From Lactobacillus corticis (GTDB lineage: Bacteria > Bacillota > Bacilli > Lactobacillales > Lactobacillaceae): a stretch of DNA of 64,000 bases. The notes beneath the pieces are model-generated. The model did no database searches. It saw only the letters and a program-made list of their open reading frames with translations, and was not told the DNA's origin. Of the stretch, positions 8,150 to 15,478 are shown in pieces (position 1 is the first letter of the stretch; each line of letters begins with the position of its first letter). A program made the translations under genes and the position numbers. The stretch spans positions 1 to 64,000 of the forward strand of contig NZ_BMAY01000008.1 in assembly GCF_018327645.1 (NCBI RefSeq). The letters are read 5' to 3'.

Positions 8150-9134
8150 AATAGTTGCGATTTGAAATTTTATCCATAAATTTTGTTAGATTTTGATAAT
8201 TTGGCAAAGAGGAAAATTCACTGAGGGATGCACGGGTCCGATTCTCGTATTCCTTTGCGAGCTGATGAGCTTGTGTCAGCCCACCCAATTTAACAACCAG
8301 CTCCCTAATCTTGTATAGGTCAACTGGCTTTAGATTACACCCTTTCCTTACCAAGTCATGCAGCACGTTGCTAGTATCTTTTTGGAGAGCAAAGATTAAT
8401 GGGGCTGAATAAACGCCATCTTGAACATCCAACAAAACTGGCTTGCGAAAGTCTTCAGTTGTCGAGGCGTAATCAAGGAGATCGTCTTGAATTTGAAAAA
8501 GCATCCCTAAATTTTCGCCAAATTCTTTTGCCTGATTAGCAATTTTGTTGCCCCAATTACCTTCAAGTGCTCCTAGATTGGCGGAATATCCAAAGAGAAG
8601 GGCAGTTTTGCCTTTAATTTGTTCAAGATATTCTTCGATTGTAATGTCAAGATTATAATTCTGCCCAAATTGTGCAACTTCCCCTTGTAAAATTCCTGAC
8701 ATAGCTTTGCTATTTAGTTGCAGGTTTGTTAGTTTGCTGGCATTTTTACTTAATAAATTTAATGACAAAGCAAAAAGCAGATCCCCGGTGTAGACGGCCG
8801 TATGTTTGCCATATTTAGCATAAATGCTCGGCTTGCCGTGACGAATGGGAGAGTTATCGACAATATCATCGTGAATTAAAGTAGCGTTGTGCAGCATTTC
8901 AATTGATGCCGCCAAACGATAGCCTTTATTTAACGAATGTTTTTTATTTTTACCACTAAAAAAGAGTAAGAATAAGGCCGGACGGAGCATTTTGCCTTTT
9001 GCTTGAAAATGCTCACGTACGGCAATGCCCAACTGTCCAGAAACATCTTGTAGTTCTGTTTGAATGACCTGATCAACTTTATCAAGAGCGGATGCAAGCT
9101 CAGGTATGTCACTCCAAAAAGAGTCGGTGTTCAT
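8148..9134 (-). CDS. dmkB: Polyprenyl diphosphate synthase, EET-associated (DmkB-like)
   Basis: The 328-residue trans-isoprenyl diphosphate synthase extends an allylic diphosphate with IPP. It has the first aspartate-rich motif LIHDDIVDNSP (near 90) with the following R-H-G-K-P-S segment, and the second motif IQDDLLDY (near 215). It is about the length of heptaprenyl diphosphate synthase component II. As last gene of ndh2-eetA-eetB-dmkB it matches the enzyme that makes the side chain of the demethylmenaquinone used in extracellular electron transfer in Listeria and Lactiplantibacillus. No prenyltransferase (DmkA/MenA) is in the window. General cell-wall polyprenol synthesis is an alternative, but the setting favours quinone. 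The ATG follows AAAGGTAA. Confidence 0.85.
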   Translation of the reverse strand: MNTDSFWSDIPELASALDKVDQVIQTELQDVSGQLGIAVREHFQAKGKMLRPALFLLFFSGKNKKHSLNKGYRLAASIEMLHNATLIHDDIVDNSPIRHGKPSIYAKYGKHTAVYTGDLLFALSLNLLSKNASKLTNLQLNSKAMSGILQGEVAQFGQNYNLDITIEEYLEQIKGKTALLFGYSANLGALEGNWGNKIANQAKEFGENLGMLFQIQDDLLDYASTTEDFRKPVLLDVQDGVYSAPLIFALQKDTSNVLHDLVRKGCNLKPVDLYKIRELVVKLGGLTQAHQLAKEYENRTRASLSEFSSLPNYQNLTKFMDKISNRNY

Positions 9135-9142
9135 TAATAATT

Positions 9143-9688
9143 TTACCTTTCAAATGAAATTTGATGATCTTTGATGAATTCAGAATCGTTTAGATGACTT
9201 AAAAGCACTTTTCCGCCAAGACCTACTAGCAGTCCTGCGAGCAAACCACTGAGTGCCAAAAATGGTAAATAAAGCAGGACGCTCTTGGCACCAGATATCC
9301 AGTAGGCTACTAAAATTTGCCCAAAATTGTGGGTGATTCCACCAATCATAGAAACGCCTAAAATACTGAAAACACGGGGAGACATTTTACTAGCAAGTTT
9401 CATCATAAAGAGGCTTAAAAAGGCTCCTGCAAATGAATATATGAAAGTGGCAGCTCCACCAGTAATCAGTGATGTTAATATTAGACGCAAAAATGTTAAT
9501 AATATGCAGTCGGAAAAAGGTAGGGTGAATAGTGCCATTAGGGTAATAACATTCGTTAAACCAATCTTTGCTCCGGGTAAAACGGCAATTAGCGCAGGGA
9601 ACATTTGCTCAACAACGCCTAAAATAATTCCTTGGCTGCATAAAATACCTATCCAAACGTTTCTTTGCAAGTTGTGAGTATTTGTCAT
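9143..9688 (-). CDS. eetB: Gx transporter / heptaprenyl diphosphate synthase component I-like membrane protein (EetB-like)
   Basis: The 181-residue protein has five or six membrane spans. LPGAKIGLTNVITLMALF (near 37-54) and GGITHNFGQILVA (near 115-127) are the signature of the Gx/HepT-component-I family, which resembles ECF substrate-binding subunits. It overlaps the preceding gene by ATGA, implying translational coupling. In the Listeria EET locus this family is one of the two membrane accessory proteins called EetA and EetB; I assign the B name from memory and it could be swapped. Its exact role in electron transfer is unresolved. Confidence 0.85.
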   Translation of the reverse strand: MTNTHNLQRNVWIGILCSQGIILGVVEQMFPALIAVLPGAKIGLTNVITLMALFTLPFSDCILLTFLRLILTSLITGGAATFIYSFAGAFLSLFMMKLASKMSPRVFSILGVSMIGGITHNFGQILVAYWISGAKSVLLYLPFLALSGLLAGLLVGLGGKVLLSHLNDSEFIKDHQISFER

Positions 9689-10149
9689 GGATTTACAAGT
9701 GTGTGATCAAAAGTTTTTTGGCTCTTTTTAGTGGGCTTGTCAGACACAAGTTCGATGCTAACTTTATGAGGAAGACAAATGATGCTCTCGCCAGCTTTAC
9801 TTTTAAAGCCTTCCTTTACACAAACTTGGTCTCGACAATTTGCATCGTTAATTGCAATTTTATGATTTCTAATAACGATGGTATTGTACTTGTTGGCTTG
9901 TTTGATGGTATATGACAAATCCTTAGATTTGGTCAAATCAAATGTTTTAACCTTTTTACTATCGACTTTAACTATTGCATAAATATCATTGCCTTTTTTA
10001 GCTTGGGTATCTTGAATCAGATAGAAGTATGGCAATAGGCTGATAGCCAATAAGACAAAAACCGCAAAAAAATCGCCAAATTTAAATTTAAATAATTTAT
10101 CGTTTGTATTCATAGTTACATTTAAAAAGGTCTTATAGCTTTTTGCCAT
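9685..10149 (-). CDS. eetA: NusG domain II-containing membrane-anchored protein (EetA-like)
   Basis: A 154-residue protein if started at the ATG at 10147-10149, or 142 residues from the ATG at 10111-10113. It has one membrane anchor (near 25-50: FFAVFVLLAISLLPYFYL) and an extracytosolic NusG-II-type beta domain with NCRDQVCVKEGF and SIICLPHKVSIEL. That cysteine-containing pattern is typical of the EET-associated family. The first ATG has AAAGG 4 nt upstream but lies inside a strong hairpin; the second has no ribosome site. The gene follows ndh2 and overlaps eetB by 4 nt. Confidence 0.82.
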   Translation of the reverse strand: MAKSYKTFLNVTMNTNDKLFKFKFGDFFAVFVLLAISLLPYFYLIQDTQAKKGNDIYAIVKVDSKKVKTFDLTKSKDLSYTIKQANKYNTIVIRNHKIAINDANCRDQVCVKEGFKSKAGESIICLPHKVSIELVSDKPTKKSQKTFDHTLVNP

Positions 10150-10159
10150 AAGACCTTTT
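10125..10159. terminator. Intercistronic hairpin between ndh2 and eetA
   Basis: AAAAGGTCTTAT pairs perfectly with ATAAGACCTTTT around an 11-nt loop. On the minus strand the stem is followed by five T, so it can act as a partial terminator inside the operon. The first possible eetA start codon sits at the stem-loop junction. Confidence 0.65.
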
Positions 10160-10163
10160 AATA

Positions 10164-12071
10164 TTAATTCTTATGCCCGTTATGATCAACTAGATAAAAT
10201 GGTTTTAATATCCCATAACGCCACTTGCCCAGCTTCTTTTCAAGCCATGGAACGAACCACATATCCAGGCCGAATGCTCGCCCAGAGCCGTTCATTACAG
10301 CAATTGCGGCAAAAAACATCCACACATTAACCCAGTAATTCATTCCGCTTAAACAGAAGATTGCGGTAAAGATTGCACTCATTGCACCTGCAAACCAAGT
10401 GCAGAGACCAATGACCAATAAAATACCTAAGGCAATTTCAAACACGGTCATAAATTTTTGAGCAGCCAAGGCAGCATCGTTGTTAGGGATGAGCACTTTA
10501 GTTATACTTTGCATCCAATCCGGCATCTGGTTAAACACAGGCATTGGTGAATGACCATAGTCAAAGTTCAAAGAAAAGCGGACAGCAGAGGCAGCAGAAG
10601 AAGAGCTGTTGGCAGCATTGGTAGCAGCCGAAGTGGCAGCTCCTGCTTTTTGGCTAGCTCCGGAAGTAGCAGCTTGCATTAACCATGGAAACTGCAATTG
10701 CAACTTGTTGCCAAACCATGAACCACTTCCTTGGACCTTGTACCAACAATCGATTAGCCACATCATTCCTAAATATATTCGAAGAGGTACCGTCCAAAGA
10801 ACATTGCCATACCGGTTGAGATTTCCACGCCAGAGAGTCGGACGTTTGATTCGGAACCATTCATCCATAATGTAATGGAAAAGATAGTAACCAGAATAGA
10901 TCTGGATGAAGTAGATCATGTCGACCAAGTCTTTCATCAAGATTGCAAAAAAGCCACTCAAATGAAAGGTGTTCATTAAACTAGCTACGCCCCAACTCGG
11001 CCCTAAAGAAACCATGAAGCCAGAGTAGGTACCCTTAAATTTGACGGGTTCGCTATTATTGATTTGAGCTAGGATATTTTTAAAAGCACATTTTCCGGCT
11101 GATTCGGCACCTTGAACAACTTGCGGTTCACCGCGTCCAGATCCATTTTCATCGTAAAAGGCAACGTCACCAATAACGTAGACGTGTGGATCTTCAGGGA
11201 GCTGCGAATATTCGTTAACAACGATTCTACCAGCCCTAGCCTGTTTGAAACCAAAGTTAGCAGCCGAGTCCTTGGCCTTAACGCCAGCAGTCCAAATTAA
11301 AGTTTTAGTTGGGAAAGTCGAACCGTCTTTTAAATCAACGTAATCTTCATGGACGCCAACAACTCCGGTGTTGGTTTTGATCACAACTCCATGTTTCTTG
11401 AAGTAGCGTTCTGCTTTTGCGGCATCTGGACGATCAAGCATATTCATAACCGTTGGTGCCATTTCCATCATGGTGATTTTTATTTCAGATGGATCAAGAT
11501 TATAACGTTTAGCTAGTTCTGGTCGCCAAGAATTTAATTCTCCCGCCATTTCAGTCCCAGTAAAACCAGTACCAACGACAACAAAATTAAGATATTGAGC
11601 CCGCTTCTCTGGATCGCGCTCCCTGCTCCCCATATGAACCATTAAGTCAATGTGATCGCGCAGTACTTCTGCTTGTTCAAGACTGCCAAGCATGAAGCCA
11701 TGCTCTTTTACACCAGGGGTGCCGAAGTCATTTGGTTCACTACCAATTGCAAGTACAACGTAATCATAAGGGTAGGTTCCATACTTACCGATTACTTCGT
11801 GCTTATCACGATCAATTTTGGAAATTTCATCAGTTACAACGTCAACGTTTTTACGTCGTGAAAATAGCCGTTGCAAATCGTATTGTAGACTAGTAGCATC
11901 AACCCGATTACCAGCAACTTCATGCAAGGAAGTCATCATGGTCATGTAGGGATTTTTGTCTATTAAAGTAATCTTGACATCGTTCCGCTTTTTTAACTTC
12001 TTGGCAAGGTGCTTAGTGGTATATAATCCTCCAAAGCCGCCCCCAATAACAACAATATTAGTTTTTGACAT
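10164..12071 (-). CDS. ndh2: Type II NADH dehydrogenase with C-terminal membrane domain (Ndh2 of EET locus)
   Basis: At 635 residues this is much longer than ordinary NDH-2 (about 400). The N-terminal two-thirds is the flavoprotein: FAD site NIVVIGGGFGGLYTTKHL (5-22), NADH site VVVGTGFTGTEMAGEL (near 163-178) and the second FAD segment VYVIGDVAF (near 297). From about residue 380 several membrane spans follow, broken by an Ala/Ser-rich linker near 470-495, then a DoxX-like four-helix part. It oxidises cytosolic NADH and reduces a membrane quinone. EET-type Ndh2 proteins are known for such a C-terminal extension. GAGG precedes the ATG. The gene diverges from pplA and leads the ndh2-eetA-eetB-dmkB cluster. 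Confidence 0.9.
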   Translation of the reverse strand: MSKTNIVVIGGGFGGLYTTKHLAKKLKKRNDVKITLIDKNPYMTMMTSLHEVAGNRVDATSLQYDLQRLFSRRKNVDVVTDEISKIDRDKHEVIGKYGTYPYDYVVLAIGSEPNDFGTPGVKEHGFMLGSLEQAEVLRDHIDLMVHMGSRERDPEKRAQYLNFVVVGTGFTGTEMAGELNSWRPELAKRYNLDPSEIKITMMEMAPTVMNMLDRPDAAKAERYFKKHGVVIKTNTGVVGVHEDYVDLKDGSTFPTKTLIWTAGVKAKDSAANFGFKQARAGRIVVNEYSQLPEDPHVYVIGDVAFYDENGSGRGEPQVVQGAESAGKCAFKNILAQINNSEPVKFKGTYSGFMVSLGPSWGVASLMNTFHLSGFFAILMKDLVDMIYFIQIYSGYYLFHYIMDEWFRIKRPTLWRGNLNRYGNVLWTVPLRIYLGMMWLIDCWYKVQGSGSWFGNKLQLQFPWLMQAATSGASQKAGAATSAATNAANSSSSAASAVRFSLNFDYGHSPMPVFNQMPDWMQSITKVLIPNNDAALAAQKFMTVFEIALGILLVIGLCTWFAGAMSAIFTAIFCLSGMNYWVNVWMFFAAIAVMNGSGRAFGLDMWFVPWLEKKLGKWRYGILKPFYLVDHNGHKN

Positions 12072-12110
12072 TGGGAAAACCTCTATCTATTCATGCAATA
12101 TTTCACTGCT

Positions 12111-12139
12111 ATTATACAAAAAGTAATAATGAAAGTCTA
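12111..12139 (-). promoter_or_regulatory. Promoter of ndh2
   Basis: On the minus strand TAGACT, a 17-bp spacer and TATAAT are followed by the ndh2 start about 40 bp later. The spacing is ideal and the -10 is consensus. Confidence 0.65.
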
Positions 12140-12209
12140 TTTTTTCACAAAATGAACGCTTATAAAGCAATATTGCAAAACTAATCGAAAAATATTCTCA
12201 AATTACCAA

Positions 12210-12223
12210 TGCAAGCGGTTTTT
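12210..12223 (+). promoter_or_regulatory. Weak cre-like site upstream of the pplA promoter
   Basis: TGCAAGCGGTTTTT resembles the CcpA box except at two positions and lies just upstream of the pplA -35. It could link the EET locus to carbon status, but the match is weak. Confidence 0.3.
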
Positions 12224-12233
12224 ATATTTGTAA

Positions 12234-12262
12234 TTGTAACATTTGTAAGGTAGATGTATAAT
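12234..12262 (+). promoter_or_regulatory. Promoter of pplA
   Basis: TTGTAA (12234-12239), a 17-bp spacer and a consensus TATAAT (12257-12262) form a strong sigma-A promoter. Transcription should start near 12269. Confidence 0.8.
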
Positions 12263-12269
12263 ACATTTG

Positions 12270-12285
12270 TGTGAATTAGATCACA
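12270..12285 (+). promoter_or_regulatory. CRP/FNR-like palindromic operator at the pplA transcription start
   Basis: TGTGA-ATTAGA-TCACA is a perfect match to the CRP/FNR-family palindrome TGTGA-N6-TCACA. It covers about +1 to +16 of the predicted pplA transcript, a position where a bound protein would repress. The binding protein is unknown; a CRP/FNR-family redox or nutrient regulator is inferred. Confidence 0.55.
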
Positions 12286-12313
12286 TTTGGAAGGAATAGA
12301 GAGAGGAATAATT

Positions 12314-13231
12314 ATGAAGAAATCGATTTTGTGTGCTAGTGCTGCTGTACTTTCGGCGTTTTTATTGGCAGGCTGTTCAACAACTGCTTCAAATTCAAGC
12401 AACAGTTCGTCAACTTCATCTAGCAAGGTAGCTAAGTCATCATCATCTTCTTCAAGTAAGAAAGCAACTAAACAAACTGCTGGTGCTAAGATGAAGGATG
12501 GAACTTATAAATTAGTAGAAGATAATTATGATCATGGGTACAAAGTAGAAGTGTCGATCACTGTCAAGAACAACAAGATTACCAATTCTAGTTATGACCA
12601 AGTAAATAAGAAAGGCGTTTCTAAGACTAAGAATGCAGCTTACGAGAAGCAAATGAAAAAGATAAGCGGTATTGGGCCTAAAGAATACATCCCTAAGTTG
12701 GCCAAGGAATTGTCCTCAACTCAAGCTGATGCTTCTGGAATTCAAGTTGTTTCAGGGGCAACTCACTCCTCAAACACGCTGAGAAACTACTTCAACCAAT
12801 TGATTCAAGCAGCTCAGAAAGGTGATACTGCCACAATTCATATCAACAATAATGGCAAGCTTAAGGACGGCACCTACAAGTTAGAGCAAACCAATTATGA
12901 CCACGGCTATCGTCAAGTCTTTACGCTAACTGTAAAGAATAATAAGATTTCACATTTGGATTATGACCAAGTAAATAAGAAGGGCGTTTCAAAGGCCAAA
13001 GATGCAGCCTACGAAAAGCAAATGAAGAAGGTAAACGGCATTGGGCCGAAGGAATATATTGCGAAATTGAATAAAGAATTTAATAAATCCAAGGATGCAA
13101 ATGTTCAAGTAGTTTCAGGCGCAACCCATTCTTCAAACTCATTTACAGCTTATGTTGGTCAATTGATCAATGCCGCTGAAAACGGTAATACCAAGACCAT
13201 TAAAGTTGACAACATTATCTATTCTGAATAA
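12314..13231 (+). CDS. pplA: Lipoprotein with two FMN-binding domains (PplA-like extracellular electron carrier)
   Basis: A 305-residue secreted lipoprotein. The signal peptide ends in the lipobox LLAGC with lipidated Cys21, followed by a Ser-rich linker (about 22-60). Two homologous FMN_bind domains follow (about 60-180 and 183-305), each ending in VVSGATHSSN, with candidate flavin-acceptor Thr150 and Thr271. The domains are clearly an internal duplication (NYDHGY, DYDQVNKKGVSK and GIGPKEYI recur in both). In Listeria PplA, such threonines receive FMN from an ApbE-family transferase, whose gene lies next here, and the protein passes electrons from quinone to iron or other external acceptors. 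The start is the ATG after AGAGGA; an upstream ATG at 12287 would spoil the signal peptide. Confidence 0.93.
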   Translation: MKKSILCASAAVLSAFLLAGCSTTASNSSNSSSTSSSKVAKSSSSSSSKKATKQTAGAKMKDGTYKLVEDNYDHGYKVEVSITVKNNKITNSSYDQVNKKGVSKTKNAAYEKQMKKISGIGPKEYIPKLAKELSSTQADASGIQVVSGATHSSNTLRNYFNQLIQAAQKGDTATIHINNNGKLKDGTYKLEQTNYDHGYRQVFTLTVKNNKISHLDYDQVNKKGVSKAKDAAYEKQMKKVNGIGPKEYIAKLNKEFNKSKDANVQVVSGATHSSNSFTAYVGQLINAAENGNTKTIKVDNIIYSE

Positions 13232-13253
13232 AACAAAAGTGTTTAATTTAATT

Positions 13254-13288
13254 AAACCCCGAAGCTGAATAGTTTCGGGGTTTGCTTT
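13254..13288 (+). terminator. Hairpin terminator between pplA and apbE
   Basis: AAACCCCGAA pairs with TTCGGGGTTT, followed by GCTTTTA. The T-run is interrupted, so some readthrough into the apbE gene 23 nt later is likely; this would make pplA more abundant than its modifying enzyme. Confidence 0.7.
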
Positions 13289-13310
13289 TACAAGAAAATT
13301 AAGAGAGCAA

Positions 13311-14396
13311 ATGAAAAAAAGACGTTTTTTATTACCATTATTATTAGGCTTGACCCTGCTGACCTTATCAGCTTGTGCTACTAAAAGCCAACCGGAACAT
13401 AAAAATACCACGGCGATAACAACTACGGCTACAGAGGATACGAAGTTTTTGATGGGAACAGTTTGTACCATCAAGGTCTACAACAAGCACAAACAGCAAG
13501 CAGTTAAAGATGGTTTTGCCCGGATCAAGGAACTAGCCAAAAAGATAACGGTCAATCAAAAAGGCAGCGAAATCGATAAGGTTAATAAATATGCTGGAGT
13601 GAAACCAGTCAAGGCTTCCCGGGATATCTACCGCTTATGTAAGGAGGCCTACCACTATAGTGCTAATTCTGATGAATCATTTGATATGGCAATTGGGCCG
13701 ATTACTCAGCTATGGCGGATTGGCTTTCCTGATGCACATGTACCGAAACAAAGCCAGATTACCAAGAGACTAAAATTAGTTAATTACCGTAATGTTCAAT
13801 TTGACGACGTTAAGCAGACGGTGTATTTGACTAAAAAAGGGATGCAGCTTGATCTTGGCGGCATTGCCAAGGGATTTATTACCGATGAGGTAAAAAAAGT
13901 GCTAAGAAAAGATGGCGTTACTAGCGCTATTATCGATTTGGGTGGAAATGTTTATGTGCTTGGAGAGTCACCTACAAATCATTCAACTTGGACGGTGGGG
14001 GTACAAGACCCTAAACGTAGTCGTGGGGTTGCCATCGGATCAATGCCTGAAAAAAATAAGTCGATCGTCACTAGCGGAATCTATGAACGGTATTTGAAGG
14101 TTGGCAAGAAGACATATTCTCATTTGATGGACCCTAAGACAGGCTATCCGTTCCAGAATAACTTGATGGGAGTGACGATTGTAAGCTCACGTTCTACCGA
14201 TGGCGATGCTTTGTCGACCGCCACATTTGATAAAGGACTTAAGGATGGCTATGCCTACATTGAAAAGAAAAAAAGAGTAGATGCAATCTTTATCACCAAA
14301 GATAAGAAAGTGTATGTCACAAGTGGCTTGCAAAAAAAGTTTAAACTGTTTAAAGATAGTGGCTACAAGTTAGCTTCAATTAAGTCAGTTGAATAA
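13311..14396 (+). CDS. fmnB: ApbE-family FAD:protein FMN transferase lipoprotein (FmnB-like)
   Basis: The 361-residue lipoprotein has signal peptide MKKRRFLLPLLLGLTLLTLSAC (lipobox Cys22). The ApbE domain has MGTVCTIKVY (near 45), LDLGGIAKGFITDEV (near 184), IDLGGNVYVLGE (near 205), YSHLMDPKTGYP (near 268) and STDGDALSTATF (near 298), the metal/FAD-binding residues of the family. It hydrolyses FAD and attaches FMN to a threonine on extracytosolic proteins; the tandem FMN-binding lipoprotein just upstream is the obvious target. The ribosome site GAGAG is modest. No clear terminator follows; the rpmG promoter overlaps its stop codon. Confidence 0.93.
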   Translation: MKKRRFLLPLLLGLTLLTLSACATKSQPEHKNTTAITTTATEDTKFLMGTVCTIKVYNKHKQQAVKDGFARIKELAKKITVNQKGSEIDKVNKYAGVKPVKASRDIYRLCKEAYHYSANSDESFDMAIGPITQLWRIGFPDAHVPKQSQITKRLKLVNYRNVQFDDVKQTVYLTKKGMQLDLGGIAKGFITDEVKKVLRKDGVTSAIIDLGGNVYVLGESPTNHSTWTVGVQDPKRSRGVAIGSMPEKNKSIVTSGIYERYLKVGKKTYSHLMDPKTGYPFQNNLMGVTIVSSRSTDGDALSTATFDKGLKDGYAYIEKKKRVDAIFITKDKKVYVTSGLQKKFKLFKDSGYKLASIKSVE

Positions 14397-14417
14397 TATT
14401 GCTTTTTTTGTTAAAAT
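14389..14417 (+). promoter_or_regulatory. Promoter of rpmG-secE
   Basis: TTGAAT (overlapping the apbE stop codon), a 17-bp spacer and TAAAAT. It drives the short rpmG-secE unit. Confidence 0.7.
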
Positions 14418-14441
14418 AGCGGGAGTTTGGAAGTGAGATTT

Positions 14442-14591
14442 ATGGCAGTGAAAAAAGCAGCTTTAGCCTGCACTGTTTGTGGGTCGCGAAACTACTCAAT
14501 CACCGCAAGCAGTAACCGGACGCAACGTTTAGAATTAAAGAAGTTTTGTAAGCATTGCGGAACACAAACTTTACACAAAGAAACGAGGTAA
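14442..14591 (+). CDS. rpmG: 50S ribosomal protein L33, zinc-binding form
   Basis: The 49-residue protein was read directly: [19 protein letters not shown] is its N-terminus. Two CxxC pairs (Cys10/13 and Cys36/39) mark the zinc-containing C+ form of L33. Its position just before secE and nusG is the standard Firmicutes order. GGAAGTGAG upstream serves as ribosome site. Confidence 0.93.
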   Translation: MAVKKAALACTVCGSRNYSITASSNRTQRLELKKFCKHCGTQTLHKETR

Positions 14592-14597
14592 GAAGTT

Positions 14598-14765
14598 ATG
14601 ATCAAATTTTTCAAGAGTGTCGGGCATGAAATGAAGTTGGTGCACTGGCCAAGCTTTAAAGAAAATCGTCGCGACACTTCAATTGTCGTAACTTTTTCGA
14701 TTCTTTTTGGTTTGTACCTCGGTGGTATCGACTATTTGCTTAGCTGGTTAATAGGGATGCTCTAA
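14598..14765 (+). CDS. secE: Preprotein translocase subunit SecE
   Basis: This 55-residue single-span protein begins MIKFFKSVGHEMKLVHWPS, with the conserved amphipathic helix carrying the K..V.WP motif of SecE, then one transmembrane segment (about residues 30-52). It belongs to the SecYEG channel. It starts 6 nt after rpmG and is followed by a hairpin and nusG. Confidence 0.93.
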   Translation: MIKFFKSVGHEMKLVHWPSFKENRRDTSIVVTFSILFGLYLGGIDYLLSWLIGML

Positions 14766-14794
14766 GATACTAGGCAACTCGAGGTCGAGCATGG

Positions 14795-14838
14795 TATAAT
14801 ACACCTAACTAGAAGAAACCTCTGTCAGAGGTTTTTTT
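14795..14838 (+). promoter_or_regulatory. Extended -10 box followed at once by a small terminator-like hairpin, upstream of nusG
   Basis: TGGTATAAT (TATAAT at 14795-14800) is an extended -10 without a good -35. Only about 15 nt later AAACCTCT pairs with AGAGGTTT and seven T follow. The hairpin may end the secE transcript, or attenuate a nusG transcript started at this promoter. Confidence 0.5.
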
Positions 14839-14865
14839 GTTTGCCAAAAAATAAGGAGACTCATT

Positions 14866-15417
14866 ATGGTTGAAACATCAAAGAAGCAATGGTACGTATT
14901 GCATACTTACTCTGGATACGAAGACAAGGTTAAATCAGACCTGCTTTCACGTGCTCAAAGCATGGGCATGCAAGACTATATTTTTCGGGTAGTCGTTCCA
15001 GAAGAATCAAAAGTAGAAACGGTTCGGGGGAAGAAAGAAGAAGTTGAAGAAAAAGTTTTCCCTGGATATGTTTTGGTTGAAATGGTCATGACTGACGAAA
15101 GCTGGTTCATTGTGCGGAACACCCCTAATGTTACTGGTTTTGTGGGCAGCCACGGTGGTGGTTCAAAGCCTTCACCATTATTAGATGAAGAAATTGAACG
15201 CATTTTAGCGCAACAAGGCGAACCAGCCAAGAAGCCGACTGAAAACTATGAGTTGGGTGAAGAAGTGAAGATCAGTGAAGGTGCCTTTGCCGGCATGATT
15301 GGAAAAATCACCGATATTCAACCTGATAAATACAAATTGTATGTCTCAGTTGATATGTTTGGTCGTCAAACCACCGCAGAACTTGACTATGACCAAGTTG
15401 AAAAAGTCTCTGACTAA
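14866..15417 (+). CDS. nusG: Transcription termination/antitermination factor NusG
   Basis: This 183-residue protein starts with KKQWYVLHTYSGYEDKVKSDL, the NGN domain that contacts RNA polymerase, with FPGYVLVEM near residue 65 and TPNVTGFVG near 85. It ends with a KOW domain (about 130-180) carrying EGAFAGMIGKI. AAGGAG lies before the ATG. It follows secE as usual and precedes the rplK-rplA genes. Confidence 0.97.
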   Translation: MVETSKKQWYVLHTYSGYEDKVKSDLLSRAQSMGMQDYIFRVVVPEESKVETVRGKKEEVEEKVFPGYVLVEMVMTDESWFIVRNTPNVTGFVGSHGGGSKPSPLLDEEIERILAQQGEPAKKPTENYELGEEVKISEGAFAGMIGKITDIQPDKYKLYVSVDMFGRQTTAELDYDQVEKVSD

Positions 15418-15478
15418 TTAAATATCTTAGTTGTATTACTTGCCCCTAGGTGGTAAGATATTTAGGTATGTTTATATT

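Noticed and set aside
9327-9677. 116-codon plus-strand ORF opposite eetB
   Set aside because: The opposite frame is a clear membrane protein of the Gx family; this ORF is an antisense shadow.
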